The position numbers and the translations under genes were made by a program. DNA of 64,000 nt from Paraburkholderia bannensis NBRC 103871. Its GTDB lineage: Bacteria > Pseudomonadota > Gammaproteobacteria > Burkholderiales > Burkholderiaceae. The DNA lies in contig NZ_BAYA01000009.1 of NCBI RefSeq assembly GCF_000685015.1, forward strand, positions 1 to 64,000, given 5' to 3'. Below the pieces are notes generated by a model that had not been told where the DNA came from, searched no databases, and saw only the letters and a list, made by a program, of their open reading frames with translations. Positions 33,843 through 43,587 of this stretch are shown one piece after another. Numbering within the stretch: position 1 is the first letter of the stretch; each line of letters begins with the position of its first letter.

Positions 33843-36800
33843 TCAATGAAAATCGCGGCTCTGCGTCGCCAGACGTCCGAGCAAGCGGCTATGGTCTTCC
33901 AGCCGGTTCGCGACCAGGTGCACCACCTCGCCTTCGCGCTGCACGACGCCCGCGACCGCCAGCAGCGACGCACCCAGCAATTCCTTGCGCTGCGTCTCCA
34001 CGAGCGCCGCATGCACGATCACGTTGACCGAACCGGTCTCGTCTTCCAGCGAAACAAAGATCGTCCCCTTGGCCGTGCCGGGTCGCTGGCGCACCGTGAC
34101 GATGCCGCACACGCGCGCGAGCTTGCCGTGGCCGCACAGCGCCAGTTGCGCCGCGCTGAGAAAGCGCTGCTTCGCGAGGCCCTCGCGCAGGAGTTCGAGC
34201 GGGTGACGATTGAGCGTGAGGCGCAGGCTCGCGTAATCGGCGACGATTTCCGCGCCTTCGGAAGCACGCGGCAAGTCGATGCGCGCCTCGGCCACGGGCG
34301 CGTCGCGCAATAGCGCGGGCACCGCGTGCTGCGCGGTCACGGCCCACCACGCCTCGCGCCGATGGCCCGCGATGCACGCGAGCGCATTGGCGGCCGCCAG
34401 CGCTTCCAGTTCGCGGCGCGTGAGCGCGGCGCGGCGCGCGAGATCGTCGACATCGGCGAACGGCGCCTGCGCGCGCGCCGCCATCACGCGGTGCGCCGCG
34501 TCCTGCGAAAACCCCTTGATCAGGCTGAAGCCCAGGCGCACCGCCGGGCCGCCGCTGCCGTAATGTTCCGGCGCCTGCGCGGCACGCATGCGCTCGATGC
34601 AGCGATGCCGGCGCATCAGCTCGCGCAGGCGCGGCACGCCACGGCGCTGCACGGCGGCATGCAGACGCGCGCGGTAATGCGCCACCCGCTTGCGGCGCAC
34701 GCGCGCGGTCTCGTCGTCGAGCCGCACGCCCGGCTTGCTGCGCACCTCCAGCACGGACTGCCACTCGCTGATCGCGATATCGGGCGCACGCACCGGCACG
34801 CCATGCCGCTTCGCGTCCTGCACGAGCTGCGACGGCGAATAAAACCCGAGCGGCTGGCTGTTGAGCAACCCGGCCAGAAACGCGGCGGGCTCATAGCGCT
34901 TGAGCCACGAACTCGTGTACACGAGCAGCGCGAAGCTGGCCGCATGGCTTTCCGGGAAACCGTAATCGCCGAAACCCTCGATCTGCTTGCAGATGCGGTC
35001 GGCGAATTCCTGCGAGTAGCCCCGCGTCTTCATGCGGTTCGTCAGGTCTTCCTGATACGGCTTCAGGTTGCCGTCGCGCCGCCACGCGGCCATCGCGCGC
35101 CGCAGCTTGTCGGCTTCCTCGCCGGTGTACTCGGCGGCGACCATTGCCAGGTGCATCACCTGCTCCTGGAAAATCGGCACGCCGAGCGTGCGCTGGAGCA
35201 CCGGGCGCAGTTCGTCCTTGGCGTACTCGACGCTTTCCTCGCCGTGGCGGCGCTTGAGGTACGGATGCACCATGTCGCCCTGGATCGGCCCGGGCCGCAC
35301 GATCGCCACCTGGATCACGAGGTCGTAGTACGTGCGCGGACGCAGGCGCGGCAACATGCTCTGCTGCGCGCGCGACTCGATCTGGAAGACGCCGACCGTA
35401 TCCGCGTGGCTGCACATCGTGTAGACGGCCGGATCCTCGATCGGAATGTCCTTCACGCCGAAGTGCGGCAGCCCGCGCCGCAGCGCCACGAATTCGAGCG
35501 AGCGCCGGATCGCCGACAGCATGCCGAGCGCGAGCACGTCCACCTTAAGCAAGCGCAGCGCGTCGATATCGTCCTTGTCCCACTCGATCACGTAGCGGTC
35601 TTTCATGGCCGCGTTCTCGATCGGCACGAGCCGCGAGAGCTTGTCGCGCGCAATCACGAAACCGCCCACATGCTGCGAGAGATGGCGCGGAAAGCCGCGC
35701 AGCTCGCGCGTGAGGCGGATCAGTTGCTGCGTGACGGGCGAATCGGACGAGAAACCCGCTTCCTGCAGGTGATGCGCGATCGAATCGGGGCCGTCCCACC
35801 ACTGATGCGCGCCCGAGAGTTTTTCGACCAGCGTGTTGTCGAGCCCGAGCGCCTTGCCCACGTCGCGCAACGCACTGCGCGAGCGATAGGTGATGAGCGT
35901 CGCCGCCAGCGCGGCGCGGCGCGTGCCGTATTTGCGATAGATGTACTGGATGACTTCTTCGCGGCGCTGGTGCTCGAAATCGACGTCGATGTCGGGCGGC
36001 TCGTTGCGCGCACGGGACAGGAAACGCGCGACCAGCATGTTCATGCGCACCGGGTCGATCTCGGTGATCTTCAGGCAGAAGCACACGACCGAATTCGCCG
36101 CCGATCCGCGCCCCTGGCAGAGGATCTTCTGCTCGCGCGCGAAGCGCACGATGTCGTGCACGGTCAGGAAGTATTTTTCGTACTTCAGTTCGGTGATGAG
36201 CGTGAGTTCCTGCTCGATCTGGCTGCGGCGCTTCTCGTTCATGCCGTCGGGCCAGCGCTCGTCAGCGCCCTGCATCACGAGCTTGCGCAGCCAGGTGGTG
36301 GGCGTCTCGTCGGCGGGCACGAGTTCTTCTGGATATTCGTAGGCCAGCTCGCCGAGGTCGAAGGTGCAGCGGCGTGCGACCTCCAGCGTCGCGGCCAGCG
36401 TCTCAGGCGGATAAAGCGCGCTCAGGCGCACGCGCGAGCGCAGATGGCGCTCCGCATTGGGCTCTAGCGCGCGGCCGCACGATGCCAGCGGCTTGCCGAT
36501 GCGCACCGCGCTCAGCGTGTCCTGCAAGGGCTTGCGCGAGCGCGCATGCATCAGCACGCCGCCCGCCGCGACGAGCGGCAGGCCGCTTTCCTGCGAGACA
36601 TGGCGCAGCACTTCGATCTGCGTATCGTCGCCACCGGTCTGCCAGAGTTCGAGCGCGATCCACGCGCGCTCGGCCGCGAAACCCGCAAGCCAGTGCGCGG
36701 CGCGCAGCGTCTGCGCGAGCGTGGCCGTGCGCTGCGGCACGAGCAGCAGCACGCAGTCGCGCAGGTGGCGCAGATGCGTGAAGTCCGGCTCGGGATCGGT

Positions 36801-37262
36801 GAAGTCGGCTGGACTCACGCGGTACTCGCCTTTGTTCGCCCGCGAGCGCGCGAGCGTGATCAGCTCGCAGAGATTGCCGTAGCCCTCGCGGTTCATCGCG
36901 ATCGCGACGAGCGTGCAGAACGGCGCGCCGTGCTCGTCGACGAGATTCAGTTCGCTGCCGGTCAGCAGTTGCAGCGCAGGCACGAAGGGCGTCGCGCGGG
37001 CGGCGGCATCGTGGGCCTTGCGGCGCTCTTCGTCGAAATCCTTGAGCGCGCTCCAGGCGCGCACGACGCCCGCGAACGAGCACTCGTCGGTGATGGCGAG
37101 CGCGCTGTAGCCGTGACGGATCGCCTGCTCGACCAGCTCGTTCGGGCGCGATGCGCCGCGCAGGAACGTGAAGTTGGTCAGGCAGTGCAGTTCCGCGTAG
37201 TCAGGTAGCTGCGCTGGCGATGGTTGCGCAGGCAACGATGCGCCCGCTCCTGGGTTCGACAT
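33843..37262 (-). CDS. dnaE2: Error-prone DNA polymerase DnaE2 (ImuC)
   Basis: The 1139-residue C-family polymerase has an N-terminal PHP domain ('AELHCLTNFTFLRGASRPNE' near 23), the polymerase core with 'PDIDVDFEHQRREEVIQYIY' and 'GRGSAANSVVCFCLKITE', and an OB-fold near the C-terminus. It does the synthesis step of the ImuA-ImuB-DnaE2 mutasome across DNA lesions. It follows imuB by 30 bases and is the last gene of the SOS cassette. It lacks the C-terminal clamp motif region typical of DnaE1, by family. Confidence 0.96.
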   Translation of the reverse strand: MSNPGAGASLPAQPSPAQLPDYAELHCLTNFTFLRGASRPNELVEQAIRHGYSALAITDECSFAGVVRAWSALKDFDEERRKAHDAAARATPFVPALQLLTGSELNLVDEHGAPFCTLVAIAMNREGYGNLCELITLARSRANKGEYRVSPADFTDPEPDFTHLRHLRDCVLLLVPQRTATLAQTLRAAHWLAGFAAERAWIALELWQTGGDDTQIEVLRHVSQESGLPLVAAGGVLMHARSRKPLQDTLSAVRIGKPLASCGRALEPNAERHLRSRVRLSALYPPETLAATLEVARRCTFDLGELAYEYPEELVPADETPTTWLRKLVMQGADERWPDGMNEKRRSQIEQELTLITELKYEKYFLTVHDIVRFAREQKILCQGRGSAANSVVCFCLKITEIDPVRMNMLVARFLSRARNEPPDIDVDFEHQRREEVIQYIYRKYGTRRAALAATLITYRSRSALRDVGKALGLDNTLVEKLSGAHQWWDGPDSIAHHLQEAGFSSDSPVTQQLIRLTRELRGFPRHLSQHVGGFVIARDKLSRLVPIENAAMKDRYVIEWDKDDIDALRLLKVDVLALGMLSAIRRSLEFVALRRGLPHFGVKDIPIEDPAVYTMCSHADTVGVFQIESRAQQSMLPRLRPRTYYDLVIQVAIVRPGPIQGDMVHPYLKRRHGEESVEYAKDELRPVLQRTLGVPIFQEQVMHLAMVAAEYTGEEADKLRRAMAAWRRDGNLKPYQEDLTNRMKTRGYSQEFADRICKQIEGFGDYGFPESHAASFALLVYTSSWLKRYEPAAFLAGLLNSQPLGFYSPSQLVQDAKRHGVPVRAPDIAISEWQSVLEVRSKPGVRLDDETARVRRKRVAHYRARLHAAVQRRGVPRLRELMRRHRCIERMRAAQAPEHYGSGGPAVRLGFSLIKGFSQDAAHRVMAARAQAPFADVDDLARRAALTRRELEALAAANALACIAGHRREAWWAVTAQHAVPALLRDAPVAEARIDLPRASEGAEIVADYASLRLTLNRHPLELLREGLAKQRFLSAAQLALCGHGKLARVCGIVTVRQRPGTAKGTIFVSLEDETGSVNVIVHAALVETQRKELLGASLLAVAGVVQREGEVVHLVANRLEDHSRLLGRLATQSRDFH

Positions 37263-37292
37263 GATGCTTCTAAAAAGTACGGATTGCCGGTA

Positions 37293-38951
37293 TCAGCCGA
37301 ACAAGCCTTGCAGATACCACTGGCCGCCTATGCGCTCGCGGTAGAGCCAGAACATGCGCCCCTGATCGTCGGCGGCCACGTAGTAGTCGCGCCCGACGCC
37401 CTCGCCGTCCCACCAGCCCGCCTCGATGCGCTCGGTGCGCGTGAGCGTCTTGAGCGGGCGGCGATAGACCGGCCGGTCGTCGCGCGTGGCCAGCTTGAGC
37501 GGCTTTTCGAGCAGCCACGCGGGACGCGGCTGGGTCGGCAGCGGCACCTCGGGCAGATCGAAGGCGCTCTGCACCGGCGCGCTTTCCTCCTGCGCGGCGG
37601 CCTGCACGCCAGCCTTGCTCGAATTGCGCGATTTGCGCGGCGCCTGGCGGCGCGCGGGCGCGCGATACGTACGCGCCGACATCGCATGCTCGGGCCGATG
37701 GTCGTCCTCGACGAACAGCTGCAACACGTTCTGCTCGCCGATACGCGCGCCGATGCGCTCGAACAGCTGCGCGAGCGAGGCGTCCGACGCCTCGGGCGAC
37801 GGGAACAGCGTGTCGGTGGGCGGCGCGTACTCGCTCACCTGGTCGGCGACCAGCGCGAGGCCGATCACGGGCGCGGCCAGCTCGGTCTGGTTGAGCTTCT
37901 CGCGCAGCAGCCACAGCAGATGCGCGGCGTCGCGCGACGCCGCGGCCCACGTCAGGCGCAGGCTCGACGTGCGCGGCGCGTGGCGAGATGCCAGTTCGTG
38001 CTCCAGGCGCAGCTCGAAACCGCACAGCCCGCCATGCTGCACGGCAAGCCAGCCCGCCAGCTGCGTCACCAGGCGGCGCGCGGCGAACAGCAGCGCTTCG
38101 GCGCTTTCCACACGCGCCTGCAATTCGAGCGCCGCATGAAACGACGGCGGCGCGGCAAACCACGCGCGCGGATCGGGGGACTCGCCGCGCGCCTGCGCGA
38201 GCCAGGCGAGCACGTCATCGCCGAAACGCCGCACGACGCCGTCGCGCGGCAAGCGCCGCAAATCGCCGAGCGTCGCGCAACCGATCTGCGTAAGCGCGTG
38301 CTCGTGCTGCGCGGCGAACGGCGCGAGCGTGACCGGCAACGCGTCGAGCGCGCGCGCCAGCGTGCTGTCCTTGAGCACGTGAAAGCGCCGCGCGGCGTGC
38401 GCGCCGGCCGTCGCATGCGCCTGGGCGAGCGTCCACGCGCCCCATGCCGTGGGCGCGCAGGCGATGCGCGCGGCGTGGCCGCAATCGGCCACCGTCGCCG
38501 CGACTTTGGCGAGCAACGCGCGCACGCCGCCGAACAGACGCAAGCCCGAGCCGACTTCGAGCAACAACGTATGCGACTGCGCGAGCGAAACCTTCGGCGT
38601 ATAGGCGAGCAGCGCGAGCGCGAGCGCCTCGAACGCACGCGCCTCGCGCGCCGCATCGGCTTCGAGCAGCACGAGCCCAGGTGCCAGCGCAAGCGCATGC
38701 GCGCGCGTGCTGCCGGGCTGCACGCCGAGGCGGAATGCAGCGCGGTCGGCGATCAGGATGCGCGCGTGATCGGCGAGCGCGTAGCAGCGTTCGGGCTGGC
38801 CTTGCGCGGCCAGGTTCGCGGACGGGTTCGCGGCCTGGGCTTCAGCCTCATCTCCAGCATGAGATGCGCCCTCAAACGACCCGATCGACGGAAGCGGCGG
38901 CCTGACGGCCTCCAGCGGCAACAACGGCAAGGTGACGGCGATCCACAGCAT
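37293..38951 (-). CDS. imuB: ImuB, inactive Y-family polymerase of the SOS mutasome
   Basis: The 552-residue protein begins MLWIAVTLPLLPLEAV, where active Y-polymerases have the metal-binding DxD/N start; its loss is the ImuB hallmark. It has the little-finger-like middle and a C-terminal region with 'TDTLFPSPEA', a possible clamp-binding motif, and ends 'WYLQGLFG'. ImuB bridges the sliding clamp to DnaE2 and ImuA. The ATG at 38951 lies inside the imuA 3' end, overlapping it by 80 bases. Confidence 0.93.
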   Translation of the reverse strand: MLWIAVTLPLLPLEAVRPPLPSIGSFEGASHAGDEAEAQAANPSANLAAQGQPERCYALADHARILIADRAAFRLGVQPGSTRAHALALAPGLVLLEADAAREARAFEALALALLAYTPKVSLAQSHTLLLEVGSGLRLFGGVRALLAKVAATVADCGHAARIACAPTAWGAWTLAQAHATAGAHAARRFHVLKDSTLARALDALPVTLAPFAAQHEHALTQIGCATLGDLRRLPRDGVVRRFGDDVLAWLAQARGESPDPRAWFAAPPSFHAALELQARVESAEALLFAARRLVTQLAGWLAVQHGGLCGFELRLEHELASRHAPRTSSLRLTWAAASRDAAHLLWLLREKLNQTELAAPVIGLALVADQVSEYAPPTDTLFPSPEASDASLAQLFERIGARIGEQNVLQLFVEDDHRPEHAMSARTYRAPARRQAPRKSRNSSKAGVQAAAQEESAPVQSAFDLPEVPLPTQPRPAWLLEKPLKLATRDDRPVYRRPLKTLTRTERIEAGWWDGEGVGRDYYVAADDQGRMFWLYRERIGGQWYLQGLFG

Positions 38952-39696
38952 GATTGATCCCGGGCCACGGCATGAACGGCGCGGCGCCCGGCTGGGGCAG
39001 CACCGACTCCTGCAGCGGCAAAGTGACGACGAGTGGCTGGGCGGGCGGCGGCCCGCGGCGCTTGAAAATATCGACGCAGACACCGGTGTGCTGCATCCAT
39101 TCACGGCGATTCAGCCGCGTGTCGGCTTCGGGCGGCGGCACCGGCGTGCAGACCATGCGCAGCGGCGCGGGCGACGACTGGCTGCGCGCCGCGCTCGGGC
39201 GCATCAGGAAGGCCAGCGCCTGCGAATCCTGGGCGGCGACCTGCAAACGGCGCAGCGCGTCGGCGCGCGCCTTCGGCTGCCACAGCAGCACGGCGCCGAT
39301 GCCGTCCTGCTTGAGCGCCTGCTCGGCGGCCCACGGCGCTTCGTCGTCGCTCGCGCGGATCCAGACGACGCGCTCAAGCGCGATCCCCCACGCTTCGAGC
39401 GCGCACGCGTAAGGGCGCCACGGCGGCGCGACCAGCAGCACGTGCCGCCTGGCCTGCGCGGTGAGCGCGCGCAGCGCGGGCGCGACCAGCCGCATTTCGC
39501 CGATGCCGCCCTGCTCCGCCAGCAGCTCGGTCAGGCTGCCCACCGGCCAGCCCGCGCCGGGCAGCAGCGCGTCGAGCGCGTCATGGCCGCTCGACACCGT
39601 TCGCCCGCTCGTGCCGCCGACCTGATTGCCCTGCCAGATCCGGCTTTGCAGCCGGGGCGGCAGGTGGGCCGCCGCTAGCTGGAGTGCTGCTGCCAT
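38872..39696 (-). CDS. imuA: ImuA, RecA-like translesion synthesis protein
   Basis: The 274-residue protein starts with a short helix, then 'VSSGHDALDALLPGAGWPVG' leading into a RecA/SulA-like fold ('EQGGIGEMRLVAPALRALT', 'HVLLVAPPWRPYACALEAWG'). It is the first gene of imuA-imuB-dnaE2. The promoter carries a LexA box at 39793-39808, about 97 bases upstream. No strong ribosome site precedes the ATG. Its last 80 bases also encode the ImuB start in another frame. Confidence 0.92.
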   Translation of the reverse strand: MAAALQLAAAHLPPRLQSRIWQGNQVGGTSGRTVSSGHDALDALLPGAGWPVGSLTELLAEQGGIGEMRLVAPALRALTAQARRHVLLVAPPWRPYACALEAWGIALERVVWIRASDDEAPWAAEQALKQDGIGAVLLWQPKARADALRRLQVAAQDSQALAFLMRPSAARSQSSPAPLRMVCTPVPPPEADTRLNRREWMQHTGVCVDIFKRRGPPPAQPLVVTLPLQESVLPQPGAAPFMPWPGINHAVDRRHLAVVAAGGRQAAASVDRVV

Positions 39697-39792
39697 GATC
39701 GCGCTCTGGAAAAAGGGAATAGGACGCCCTGCCCAACGCTGGATGGGGCATGACGAGGATCTTGGGACGACGCCCAGGACGGCGACGTTGAC

Positions 39793-39808
39793 CTGTATAT
39801 TTATACAG
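39793..39808. promoter_or_regulatory. LexA (SOS) box of the imuA operon
   Basis: CTGTATATTTATACAG is a near-perfect match to the LexA consensus CTGTATATATATACAG, with CTG/CAG ends intact. It predicts damage-induced expression of the mutasome. Confidence 0.9.
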
Positions 39809-39945
39809 TATCCGGGGCGTTTCCTGGAAGGAGGTTTTTAGGGGACGGGTTGGGACAGACAGGAAGGATTTCGGCGGTTTGGGGCTATTGCCCGGATATT
39901 TCCCGGCAGGACGAACATCGCCAGGAACGCCGGATGCAAACCCAT

Positions 39946-39975
39946 TTGACGAGACAGATAAAGGAACGCTACAAT
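39946..39975 (+). promoter_or_regulatory. Promoter of tRNA-Pro
   Basis: TTGACG (39946-39951), an 18-base spacer, and TACAAT (39970-39975). The tRNA begins 12 bases after the -10 box, so transcription starts right at or just before the mature 5' end. Confidence 0.8.
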
Positions 39976-39986
39976 CCACGATTCGT

Positions 39987-40063
39987 CGGAGCGTAGCGCA
40001 GCCTGGTAGCGCATCTGATTTGGGATCAGAGGGTCGTAGGTTCGAATCCTATCGCTCCGACCA
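39987..40063 (+). tRNA. tRNA-Pro (anticodon TGG)
   Basis: The 77-base cloverleaf has acceptor CGGAGCG/CGCTCCG, D arm with TAGCGCAGCCTGGTAGCGCA, anticodon stem TCTGA/TCAGA with loop TTTGGGA (anticodon TGG at 40021-40023), T arm GTAGGTTCGAATCCTA, discriminator A and an encoded CCA. It reads CCA codons and others by wobble. Confidence 0.97.
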
Positions 40064-40073
40064 GCAATACCGA

Positions 40074-40107
40074 GGGGTTACACGCCATTGGCCTGTAGCC
40101 CCTTTTT
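40074..40107 (+). terminator. Terminator of tRNA-Pro
   Basis: GGGGTTACA pairs with TGTAGCCCC (one G-T) followed by TTTTT, 10 bases after the tRNA. No integration duplicate of the tRNA end was seen nearby. Confidence 0.75.
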
Positions 40108-40292
40108 CATTTGCTCCCGCCCGGTCTCCTGAGTCCTTCTGTGGGCCCCAGCGCGCGGAGATCGCGAAAACACGTAGCGCGCACAGCGCACGCAGCGCGT
40201 TTCGTCGTCCGGCTTCGTTCGATTTGGAAAGCCGACGAGCTTATAAAATACAGATCGGCCACGATTCCCGTGGCGACCGCACCCTGGCACCC

Positions 40293-41915
40293 ATGTTACG
40301 TCTATCCGAAGTCAAACTCCCCCTCGACCACGCCGAAAGCGAACTTGACGCCGCGATTCGGGGACGCCTCGCGGAACTCGGCGTCGGGGCGGACGGGCTC
40401 ATCCGCTACACCGTCTTTCGCCGCGCGCACGACGCCCGCAAGCGCTCGGATATCAAGCTGACGTACATCGTCGACGTCGAGCTCAAGGACGAGGCGAAGG
40501 TGCTCAAGCGGATCGCCGGCAAGCCGCATGTCGGCGTGACGCCGGACATGACCTATCGCTTTGTCGCGAAGGCGCCGGAGCATTCGACGCGGCCGCGCCC
40601 GGTGGTCATCGGCATGGGGCCGTGCGGGCTGTTCGCGGGCCTGATCCTCGCGCAGATGGGCTTCCGCCCGATCATTCTCGAACGCGGCAAGGCCGTGCGC
40701 GAGCGCACCAAGGACACCTTCGGCCTGTGGCGCAAGTCGGTGCTCAATCCGGAGTCGAACGTGCAGTTCGGCGAAGGCGGCGCCGGCACGTTCTCGGACG
40801 GCAAGCTCTACAGCCAGATCAAGGATCCGCACCACTACGGCCGCAAGGTGCTTGAGGAATTCGTCAAGGCCGGCGCGCCGGAAGACATCCTGTTCCTGAG
40901 CCGCCCGCACATCGGCACGTTCCGGCTCGTGAGCATGGTGGAAAAAATGCGCGCCACCATCCACGAACTGGGCGGCGAAGTGCGCTTCGAAACCCGCGTC
41001 GAGGACATTGACATCGAAAACGGCAAGGTGCGCGCGCTCAAGCTGTCGAACGGCGAGACGCTGCCGTGCGATCACGTCGTGCTGGCCGTGGGCCACAGCG
41101 CGCGCGACACCTTCCAGATGCTGCACGACCGCGGCGTGTTCATGGAAGCCAAGCCGTTCTCGCTGGGCTTCCGGATCGAGCATCCGCAGGGCGTGATCGA
41201 CCGCAGCCGCTTCGGCAAGTTTGCGGGCCACAAGGAACTCGGCGCGGCCGACTACAAGGTCGTGCACCACGCCAACAATGGCCGCGCGGTCTATAGCTTC
41301 TGCATGTGCCCGGGCGGCACGGTGGTCGCGGCGACGTCGGAACCGGGCCGCGTCGTCACCAACGGCATGAGCCAGTACTCGCGCGCCGAGCGCAACGCGA
41401 ACGCGGGCATCGTCGTCGGCATCACGCCGGAAGACTATCCGGGCGGCCCGCTCGCGGGCATCGCGTTCCAGCGCAAGTGGGAAGAGCGCGCGTTCGAACT
41501 CGGCGGCAGCAACTACCAGGCGCCGGGCCAGCTGGTCGGCGACTTCATCGCCGGGCGGCCGTCGACCTCGCTCGGCTCCGTGGTGCCGTCATACAAGCCG
41601 GGCGTCACGCCGACCGACCTGAGCACGGCGCTGCCCGATTACGTGATCGAAGCGATCCGCGAAGCGCTGCCGCAGCTCGACAAGAAGATCGCCGGCTTCG
41701 CGATGAACGACGCCGTGCTGACGGGCGTGGAAACGCGTACGTCGTCGCCGCTGCGCATTCGCCGCAAGGACAACTACCAGAGCATGAACGTCGAAGGCCT
41801 GTATCCGGCTGGCGAAGGCGCCGGCTATGCGGGCGGGATCTATTCGGCGGCGATCGACGGTATCGAAGTCGCGCAGGCGGTGGCGCTCGACATGACTTCG
41901 GGCAACGCGTCCTGA
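40293..41915 (+). CDS. FAD-dependent dehydrogenase (COG2509-type flavoprotein)
   Basis: The 540-residue protein has a small N-terminal ferredoxin-like domain (1-100), then a Rossmann FAD site 'VIGMGPCGLFAG' at 105-116, 'VQFGEGGAGTFSDGKLYSQI', and a C-terminal 'GLYPAGEGAGYAGGIYSAAI' flavin loop. This is the uncharacterised COG2509 dehydrogenase family. The ATG at 40293 is used since upstream codons run through the tRNA. The reaction is unknown. Confidence 0.88.
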   Translation: MLRLSEVKLPLDHAESELDAAIRGRLAELGVGADGLIRYTVFRRAHDARKRSDIKLTYIVDVELKDEAKVLKRIAGKPHVGVTPDMTYRFVAKAPEHSTRPRPVVIGMGPCGLFAGLILAQMGFRPIILERGKAVRERTKDTFGLWRKSVLNPESNVQFGEGGAGTFSDGKLYSQIKDPHHYGRKVLEEFVKAGAPEDILFLSRPHIGTFRLVSMVEKMRATIHELGGEVRFETRVEDIDIENGKVRALKLSNGETLPCDHVVLAVGHSARDTFQMLHDRGVFMEAKPFSLGFRIEHPQGVIDRSRFGKFAGHKELGAADYKVVHHANNGRAVYSFCMCPGGTVVAATSEPGRVVTNGMSQYSRAERNANAGIVVGITPEDYPGGPLAGIAFQRKWEERAFELGGSNYQAPGQLVGDFIAGRPSTSLGSVVPSYKPGVTPTDLSTALPDYVIEAIREALPQLDKKIAGFAMNDAVLTGVETRTSSPLRIRRKDNYQSMNVEGLYPAGEGAGYAGGIYSAAIDGIEVAQAVALDMTSGNAS

Positions 41916-42015
41916 TGAAGTGCGACGGGACGCGCGGAAGGCGGGCGACATCGCCCCGCCTCCCCCGCGCCCCTACAATGACGGCATTCCGCCATCCCCC
42001 CAGGAGAGCCGCCCC

Positions 42016-42495
42016 ATGAACCTCATCCTCTGGCGCCACGCCGAAGCCGAAGACGTCGCCGCGAGCGATCTCGCCCGCCAGCTCACCACGCGCGGGCGCA
42101 AGCAGGCGCAGAGCGTCGCGCGCTGGCTGCGCGCGCGTCTGCCCGAAGACGCGGTGATCCTCGCCAGCCCTGCCGCGCGCACGATGCAGACGGCCGAAGC
42201 GCTCACCGATCAATACCGCGTGGTGCGCGAGATCGCGCCCAATGCGAGCGTCCAAGCCGTGCTGGAGGCCGCTGGCTGGCCTGACGGCGTCGCCTCGACG
42301 GTCGTGGTGGTCGGCCATCAGCCGACGCTCGGCGAGGTGCTGGCGCAGCTGCTGGGCAACGAAGTGAACAGCGACGGCAGCGTGCGCCGCAGCTGGGCCG
42401 TGAAAAAATCGGGCGTCTACTGGATCAAGAGCCGCGAGCGCAACGGCGACGGCGAAGCCGTCCTGCTCGCCGCCATCACGCCCGATCTCGTTTAA
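42016..42495 (+). CDS. sixA: Phosphohistidine phosphatase SixA
   Basis: The 159-residue histidine-phosphatase family protein begins MNLILWRHAEAED, with the catalytic His8 in the RHAE motif, and has the second histidine in 'VVVGHQPTLGEVL'. SixA dephosphorylates phosphohistidine in HPt or PTS proteins. CAGGAG precedes the ATG. A terminator follows. Confidence 0.9.
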   Translation: MNLILWRHAEAEDVAASDLARQLTTRGRKQAQSVARWLRARLPEDAVILASPAARTMQTAEALTDQYRVVREIAPNASVQAVLEAAGWPDGVASTVVVVGHQPTLGEVLAQLLGNEVNSDGSVRRSWAVKKSGVYWIKSRERNGDGEAVLLAAITPDLV

Positions 42496-42536
42496 GCGCG
42501 TCTGATTTCACTCGCGTAGCATTCCGCCAACACCCT

Positions 42537-42566
42537 GCGCCGCTTCTCAAGCGGCGCTTTGCTTTT
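42537..42566 (+). terminator. Intrinsic terminator after sixA
   Basis: GCGCCGCTT-CTC-AAGCGGCGC, a 9-bp stem, then TTTGCTTTT. Confidence 0.8.
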
Positions 42567-42647
42567 CTGCCTCCCCACCTCGCACGCCCCCGCCCAGCAA
42601 GCCTGGCGCGCCGCTCCCTTGCGCTCCGGCCCCGTCTGCCTTACAGC

Positions 42648-42676
42648 GCGTCATCGAATCGTCATTGCGTTTTCAT
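42648..42676. promoter_or_regulatory. Candidate Pho box upstream of olsB
   Basis: Three 7-base repeats in 11-bp phase, GCGTCAT-cgaa-TCGTCAT-tgcg-TTTTCAT, resemble CTGTCAT PhoB half-sites. It ends 63 bases before the olsB ATG. Binding is inferred from the pattern. Confidence 0.6.
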
Positions 42677-42739
42677 GGAACCGTAACCGCGCCTTACTAC
42701 ATTGCCGGGAAAGTTCTCTTACCTTTGACAGGACGCCCC

Positions 42740-43558
42740 ATGCGAGATCTGCCGACGCCCTCCCTGCCGTTCGCCTTGAGTCTTTTCGAGTCGAATCGGA
42801 GTCTGCCGCGCGCCGAAGAAACGGTCACCGCGCAGCATCGCCTGCAGGTGGCCTGGGCTCGCACAGACGAAGAACTGCGCGAGGCGCAGCGCCTGCGCTA
42901 CCGCGTGTTCGCCGAGGAAATGGGCGCACGTCTGTCCGGCCCGGCGGGCCTCGACGTCGATTCCTTCGACAACTACTGCGATCACCTGCTCGTGCGCGAC
43001 CTCGACACGCTCAAGGTCGTGGGCACCTATCGCGTGCTGCCGCCGCACCAGGCCACGCGCATCGGCCGCCTGTACGCCGAGAGCGAATTCGACGTCTCGC
43101 GCCTTGCCCACCTGCGCCCGAAAATGGTCGAAGTGGGCCGCTCGTGCGTGCACCCGGACTACCGCAGCGGCTCGGTCATCATGTCGCTGTGGGGCGGCCT
43201 GGGCGCCTACATGAAGCACAACGGCTACGAGACGATGCTCGGCTGCGCGAGCGTGGCGATGGTCGACGGCGGCCACTACGCGGCCAACCTGTACACGTCG
43301 CTGGGCGCCAGCGCGCTGACGGACCCCGAGTACCGCGCCTTCCCGCACACGCCGCTGCCCGTCGAGGAACTGCGCACGGGCGCATCCGCCGTGCCGCCGC
43401 CGCTGATCAAGGGCTATCTGCGCCTGGGCGCGAAGATTTGCGGCGCACCGGCCTGGGATCCCGACTTCAATACGGCCGACTTCCTTACGCTGTTCCGCCT
43501 GTCGGACATCAACGAGCGTTACGCGCGCCATTTCCTCGGCGACGCGGCAGGCCGCTAG
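42740..43558 (+). CDS. olsB: L-ornithine N(alpha)-acyltransferase
   Basis: The 272-residue GNAT-fold protein carries the OlsB pattern: 'EAQRLRYRVFAEEMGARL' near 45-62, 'CDHLLVRDLDTLKVVGTYRV' near 75-95 and 'EVGRSCVHPDYRSGSVIMSL'. OlsB adds a 3-hydroxyacyl chain to ornithine, the first step to phosphorus-free ornithine lipids. AGGACGCCCC precedes the ATG. OlsA is not adjacent. The Pho-box-like repeats upstream predict induction in phosphate starvation, matching the neighbouring genes. Confidence 0.88.
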   Translation: MRDLPTPSLPFALSLFESNRSLPRAEETVTAQHRLQVAWARTDEELREAQRLRYRVFAEEMGARLSGPAGLDVDSFDNYCDHLLVRDLDTLKVVGTYRVLPPHQATRIGRLYAESEFDVSRLAHLRPKMVEVGRSCVHPDYRSGSVIMSLWGGLGAYMKHNGYETMLGCASVAMVDGGHYAANLYTSLGASALTDPEYRAFPHTPLPVEELRTGASAVPPPLIKGYLRLGAKICGAPAWDPDFNTADFLTLFRLSDINERYARHFLGDAAGR

Positions 43559-43587
43559 GACTTCGGTTTAGCGACGCCTCAAAAGCA

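Noticed and set aside
39697..40292. tRNA-Pro as an integration site for a genomic island
   Set aside because: Both sides are core genes and no duplicate of the tRNA 3' end or integrase was seen.
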